NCBI GenBank assembly: GCA_003223645.1
Contig: QHVT01000012.1
Location: 62,001-126,000 of the forward strand
Source of the DNA: Acidobacteriota bacterium
Lineage (GTDB): Bacteria; Acidobacteriota; Thermoanaerobaculia; Gp7-AA8
DNA: 64,000 nucleotides
Direction of reading: 5' to 3'
Shown here: one piece after another, positions 61,120-64,000 of the stretch
Position numbering within the stretch: position 1 is the first letter of the stretch
How the letters are laid out: each line of letters starts with the position of its first letter
The notes under the pieces: model-generated
Database searches by the model: none
Told to the model about the DNA's origin: nothing
The model's input: only the letters and a program-made list of their open reading frames with translations
Translations under genes and position numbers: made by a program

Positions 61120-62110
61120 CACCGCGGCTGCCCCTCTCACGCGCCGGCCGCGAAGGCTGCGGCGCAGCGAGAGCATCCGCACAATGGTGCGCGAGACGGT
61201 CGTGCGGCCGGAAGACCTCATCTATCCGCTCTTCGTCGTGCCGCCTTCGCGCGCGCGCGTCGAGATCGGATCGATGCCTGGCGTGTTTCAGCTGCGCGTG
61301 CGCGAGGCGGTCGAGACCGCGCAACGCGCGTTCGAAGCGGGTGTGCGGGCGGTGTTGCTGTTCGGACTTCCGGAGACGAAAGACGGCATCGGCTCGTCGT
61401 CGTGGGATCCCACTGGTCCCGTGCAGTCGGCGATCGAGGGGATCAAGCGGCACGTTCCGGCGATGACGGTGATCGCGGATGTCTGTCTCTGCGAGTACAC
61501 CGATCACGGGCACTGCGGCGTGATCGTCGATCACGACGGCGTGAAAGACGTCGACAACGATCAGACGCTGCCGCTGCTGATGAAACAGGCCGTGTCGTTC
61601 GCGGCCGCGGGTGCGGATTTCGTGGCACCGTCGGACATGATGGACGGGCGCATCGGCGCGATCCGCCGCGCGCTCGACGGGCGCGGCATGACCGACGTCG
61701 GGATCATGGCCTACTCCGCGAAATTCGCGTCGGGGTTTTACGGTCCGTTCCGCGAAGCCGCGGAGTCCGCGCCGCAGTTCGGCGACCGGCGCACGTATCA
61801 GATGGATCCGGCGAACGGGCGCGAGGCGCTACACGAGATCGACATCGACGTCGAAGAAGGCGCGGACATCGTCATGGTCAAGCCGGCGCTCGCGTATCTC
61901 GACATCATCCGGCAGGCGCGCGATTCATTTCCGCTGCCGATCGCCGCGTACAACGTGAGCGGCGAGTACTCGATGGTGAAGGCGGCGGCGGAGCGCGGAT
62001 GGATCGACGGACCGCGCGTGATGAACGAAATCCTGACGTCGATCAAGCGCGCGGGCGCGGATCTGATCATCACGTATCACGCGTTGGAGTTCGCTGAGGC
62101 TTTCCGCTAG
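61085..62110 (+). CDS. hemB: Delta-aminolevulinic acid dehydratase (porphobilinogen synthase)
   Basis: Condenses two 5-aminolevulinate molecules in haem synthesis, 341 residues. [18 protein letters not shown], the zinc-site cysteines in [14 protein letters not shown], the Schiff-base lysines in [14 protein letters not shown] and [12 protein letters not shown], and the allosteric region DVDNDQTL are all present. The ATG at 61085 lies within the zinc-finger gene end with GGAG five bases upstream. The stop overlaps the opposite HesB gene by 4 bases. Confidence 0.97.
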   Translation: MTTKISSSTITDTAAAPLTRRPRRLRRSESIRTMVRETVVRPEDLIYPLFVVPPSRARVEIGSMPGVFQLRVREAVETAQRAFEAGVRAVLLFGLPETKDGIGSSSWDPTGPVQSAIEGIKRHVPAMTVIADVCLCEYTDHGHCGVIVDHDGVKDVDNDQTLPLLMKQAVSFAAAGADFVAPSDMMDGRIGAIRRALDGRGMTDVGIMAYSAKFASGFYGPFREAAESAPQFGDRRTYQMDPANGREALHEIDIDVEEGADIVMVKPALAYLDIIRQARDSFPLPIAAYNVSGEYSMVKAAAERGWIDGPRVMNEILTSIKRAGADLIITYHALEFAEAFR

Positions 62111-62394
62111 CCACACCACGCCGACGTCACCGCGTCCGGATGATCGAGCAGATAGCCATCCTCCTCGGCGTCATACGCGATCACTGCGCCGTCGAGTCGT
62201 GATGCGGCCATCGTGTCGAGTGCGACGCGGACTCCGTCGAATTGGATCACTTCATCGCCGTCGGCTGGATCCGATGCATAGCTGAGGCGATAGCCGGAGC
62301 CGCCGCAGCCGGTCGTGAATGCGATCCGGAGGTAGCGGCCATCGAGGTCGTTGTCGAGGTGCGAGGCGGCTTCGGGAGAGAGCGAGATGTTCAT
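62107..62394 (-). CDS. HesB/IscA-like protein
   Basis: A 95-residue A-type Fe-S carrier relative: [44 protein letters not shown] and the C-terminal TSAWCG. IscA proteins usually have three conserved cysteines, the last two as C-G-C-G; here there is one in GCGG and one in WCG, so the canonical end is incomplete. ATG 62394 overlaps the upstream stop (ATGA). Convergent with hemB; both stops share CTAG. Confidence 0.75.
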   Translation of the reverse strand: MNISLSPEAASHLDNDLDGRYLRIAFTTGCGGSGYRLSYASDPADGDEVIQFDGVRVALDTMAASRLDGAVIAYDAEEDGYLLDHPDAVTSAWCG

Positions 62395-62900
62395 GCAGGA
62401 GGCGCGCCGTGGACGATGCGCCACTCGGCGTCTTCGCGCTTCCACCAGTCGGAGTCGGCCTTGATGAGGTCGAGCTCGCGCTCCAGCTCGACGGTGTGCG
62501 CGCGTTTCACGGTTTCGAGATAGATGAGGAGATTGCGATCAGCTGCGTTCGCGGTCGTGATGATCTCGCGCAGCTTGCGTTGCATCGTCCGCTCGCGCGC
62601 GATCATGAACTCCGCGGCCTCGCGGTACGACAGCTCCCCTTCGAGGATGTTGTCGAAGATCATGTCGGCGGCGAGCGTGACGCGCACGCGTCCGCGTCCG
62701 GCGGCGGCGATCTTCATCTCCACGAGGTCGCGGTTCTCGCGCTCGTCGACGGCGAACTGTTTGAACACGTGCGCCGTCATCGGGTTCGGCAGATTCTCGG
62801 CCAGCTTCTCGAACGTTTTGTAGGCCTCGACCGTGTACTGGAAGAGCAGCGCGAGCTGCTGATCGGCGAGGGCGGTGGTGGTGGCTTCTGCGACAGTCAT
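62391..62900 (-). CDS. Ferritin-like four-helix protein
   Basis: A 169-residue helical protein. LLFQYTVEAYKTFEKLAENL, VFKQFAVDERENRDLVEM, EGELSYREAAEFMIARERTM and IYLETVKRAHTVELEREL give four amphipathic helices with Glu and His at ferritin/rubrerythrin-like positions. Whether a di-iron site is complete is unclear (DERENRD rather than ExxH). Operon with the HesB-like gene and the ferredoxin suggests iron or redox handling. ATG 62900 is used. Confidence 0.75.
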   Translation of the reverse strand: MTVAEATTTALADQQLALLFQYTVEAYKTFEKLAENLPNPMTAHVFKQFAVDERENRDLVEMKIAAAGRGRVRVTLAADMIFDNILEGELSYREAAEFMIARERTMQRKLREIITTANAADRNLLIYLETVKRAHTVELERELDLIKADSDWWKREDAEWRIVHGAPPA

Positions 62901-62912
62901 TTCAATCAACCT

Positions 62913-63191
62913 CTATTCAATCTTCGCGACCTTCACGAGCACGTCGCCGTTCAGTCTGGCCTGGCAGCTCAGCCGGTGCGGCGATTCGATCTCCTTGTAG
63001 GTCTCATCGGGCGTGGGCGGCGTGAGGTGGTCCATGCCGCTCACGACTTCCACTCTGCAAGTCCCGCACGCGCCGTCGCCGCCGCAGACGTGGCTGATGA
63101 CCACGCCGAGCTCCAGCGCCGCCGACAACAGCGTTCTGCCCGCGGGAAATTCGCCGGTCTTCACCTGGTCTTCGAACGTCACGCGGGGCAT
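62913..63191 (-). CDS. [2Fe-2S] ferredoxin (plant/YfaE type)
   Basis: A 92-residue electron carrier. The cluster ligands are CGGDGACGTCRV (three Cys) and LSCQA (fourth). FPAGRTLLSAALELGVVISH precedes the loop as in the family. The gene starts at ATG 63191 and leads the ferritin-like and HesB-like genes, a small iron-sulfur operon. Confidence 0.95.
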   Translation of the reverse strand: MPRVTFEDQVKTGEFPAGRTLLSAALELGVVISHVCGGDGACGTCRVEVVSGMDHLTPPTPDETYKEIESPHRLSCQARLNGDVLVKVAKIE

Positions 63192-63207
63192 GGACGGAGG
63201 CGATTCT

Positions 63208-63298
63208 AATGGATGGCGGATGGCAGATGGCGGATGGCAGAAGAGTTATTTCCACGCTATCCGCCATCTGCCATCCGCCATCTACCATCTGCCATCTA
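63208..63298. repeat. Tandem-word hairpin element, word GGATGGCA
   Basis: GGATGGCGGATGGCAGATGG words on the left; CCATCTGCCATCCGCC words on the right. Matches 25385-25500. The lipA stop codon lies inside the final CCATCTA word. Confidence 0.8.
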
Positions 63299-64000
63299 TT
63301 TCGCCACTGCCCGGTGAGCCATGTACGAGCTGCGCACGAGCGGAGCGCTTTCGACGTGGTGAAAGCCGAGTGCGCGCGCGGCATCGCCTAACGCGGTGAA
63401 TTCGTCGGGTGTGTAGTAGCGGCGGACGGGATGGTGGCGCTCGGTCGGCGCGAGGTACTGCCCCATCGTGAAGATATCGACGCCGGCTTCGCGCAGGTCG
63501 CGCGCGACGTCGAGCACTTCGTTTTCCGTTTCGCCGAGGCCGAGCATGAGGCTCGACTTTGTCAGCATGCCGTCATTGCGCTCTTCGTGGGCCCAGCGCA
63601 GCAATTCGATGGAGCGGTCGTATTTCGCGACGGGACGCACGGCCGAATAGAGACGCGGAACCGTTTCGACGTTGTGCGCGAGCACTTCGGGACGTGATGC
63701 GATGACGACGCGCAACGCGTCACGATTTCCTTCGAGGTCGGAGATCAATACTTCGACAGCCGCGCCGCTGCGATCGCGAACCGCGTGCACCGTCTCGGCC
63801 ACGTGCGCGGCGCCGCCATCCGGCATGTCGTCGCGATTGACCATCGTGATGACGGCGTGACGCACTCCCATTTTCTCGACGGCTTCCGCGACGCGGCGTG
63901 GTTCGTCCGCGTCAGCGACGAGCGGCGTACCGCGTCCGACCGCGCAGAACGTGCAGCGGCGCGTGCAGATCTCGCCGAGGACCATGAACGTGGCGGTGCC
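63296..64000 (-). CDS. lipA: Lipoyl synthase (5' truncated by the window edge)
   Basis: Radical-SAM enzyme inserting two sulfurs into octanoyl groups. The frame is open to base 64000 with GTATFMVLGE before the cluster motif CTRRCTFCAV (CxxxCxxC). SDLEGNRDALRVVI, LAHNVETVPRL, KSSLMLGLGETENEV, FTMGQYLAPTERH and SAPLVRSSYMA are characteristic. The N-terminal auxiliary-cluster cysteines lie outside the window. The C-terminal residue before the stop borders a repeat. Confidence 0.95.
   Translation of the reverse strand, partial: GTATFMVLGEICTRRCTFCAVGRGTPLVADADEPRRVAEAVEKMGVRHAVITMVNRDDMPDGGAAHVAETVHAVRDRSGAAVEVLISDLEGNRDALRVVIASRPEVLAHNVETVPRLYSAVRPVAKYDRSIELLRWAHEERNDGMLTKSSLMLGLGETENEVLDVARDLREAGVDIFTMGQYLAPTERHHPVRRYYTPDEFTALGDAARALGFHHVESAPLVRSSYMAHRAVAK

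Overview
The window is GC-rich, densely coded bacterial chromosome. Housekeeping genes (ftsH-hpt-tilS, radA, tatAC, pgsA, hemB, lipA, ctpA, pfk, tdh), many small lipoproteins and secreted hydrolases, a FYDLN-acid/LemA/TPM cluster and very many palindromic repeats would fit an environmental lineage such as Acidobacteriota. That is a guess from gene content; no rRNA is present to confirm it.

Layout. 1-2.9 kb: end of a type I restriction-modification locus (hsdS, hsdM) and a broken HNH-endonuclease gene. 2.9-8.5 kb: pepE, a peptide-binding lipoprotein, a divergent Nramp transporter with two PRC-barrel-like partners, and a 21-bp tandem array upstream of an uncharacterised helical protein. 8.5-22.7 kb: methyltransferase, UvrD-like helicase, a glycosyltransferase whose 3' end is amplified four times, a DMT/hydrolase/SDR operon, esterase, CadC-like regulator and a GGDEF-EAL protein. 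23-36 kb: metabolism and envelope genes, tRNA-Leu, pgsA, rsmI, TrmH methylase, ion exchanger, aminotransferase, PPIase and a broken DUF433 toxin-antitoxin pair. 36-50 kb: tatAC, ctpA, FYDLN/LemA/TPM genes, folK, M23 peptidase, radA, asparaginase. 50-64 kb: a paralogue of the helical protein with its own 21-bp array, ftsH-hpt-tilS, a beta-propeller protein, a two-gene unit of a zinc-ribbon protein and an N-terminally extended sigma factor, a tRNA with CAU anticodon, hemB, Fe-S and ferritin-like genes and the edge of lipA.

Three signals stand out. (1) Two paralogous helical proteins with a basic tail each lie about 300 bp downstream of an array of roughly 15-20 units of 21 bp; the array sequences differ but the design is the same. 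(2) At least eight unrelated palindromic families fill the gaps between genes, and several have entered genes in frame (tilS twice, a TrmH methylase, a CadC-like regulator). (3) A separate class of intergenic element consists of a 7-10 bp word repeated on one arm with its complement on the other, often at gene 3' ends. The sigma factor/zinc-ribbon pair is a fourth candidate for undescribed biology.
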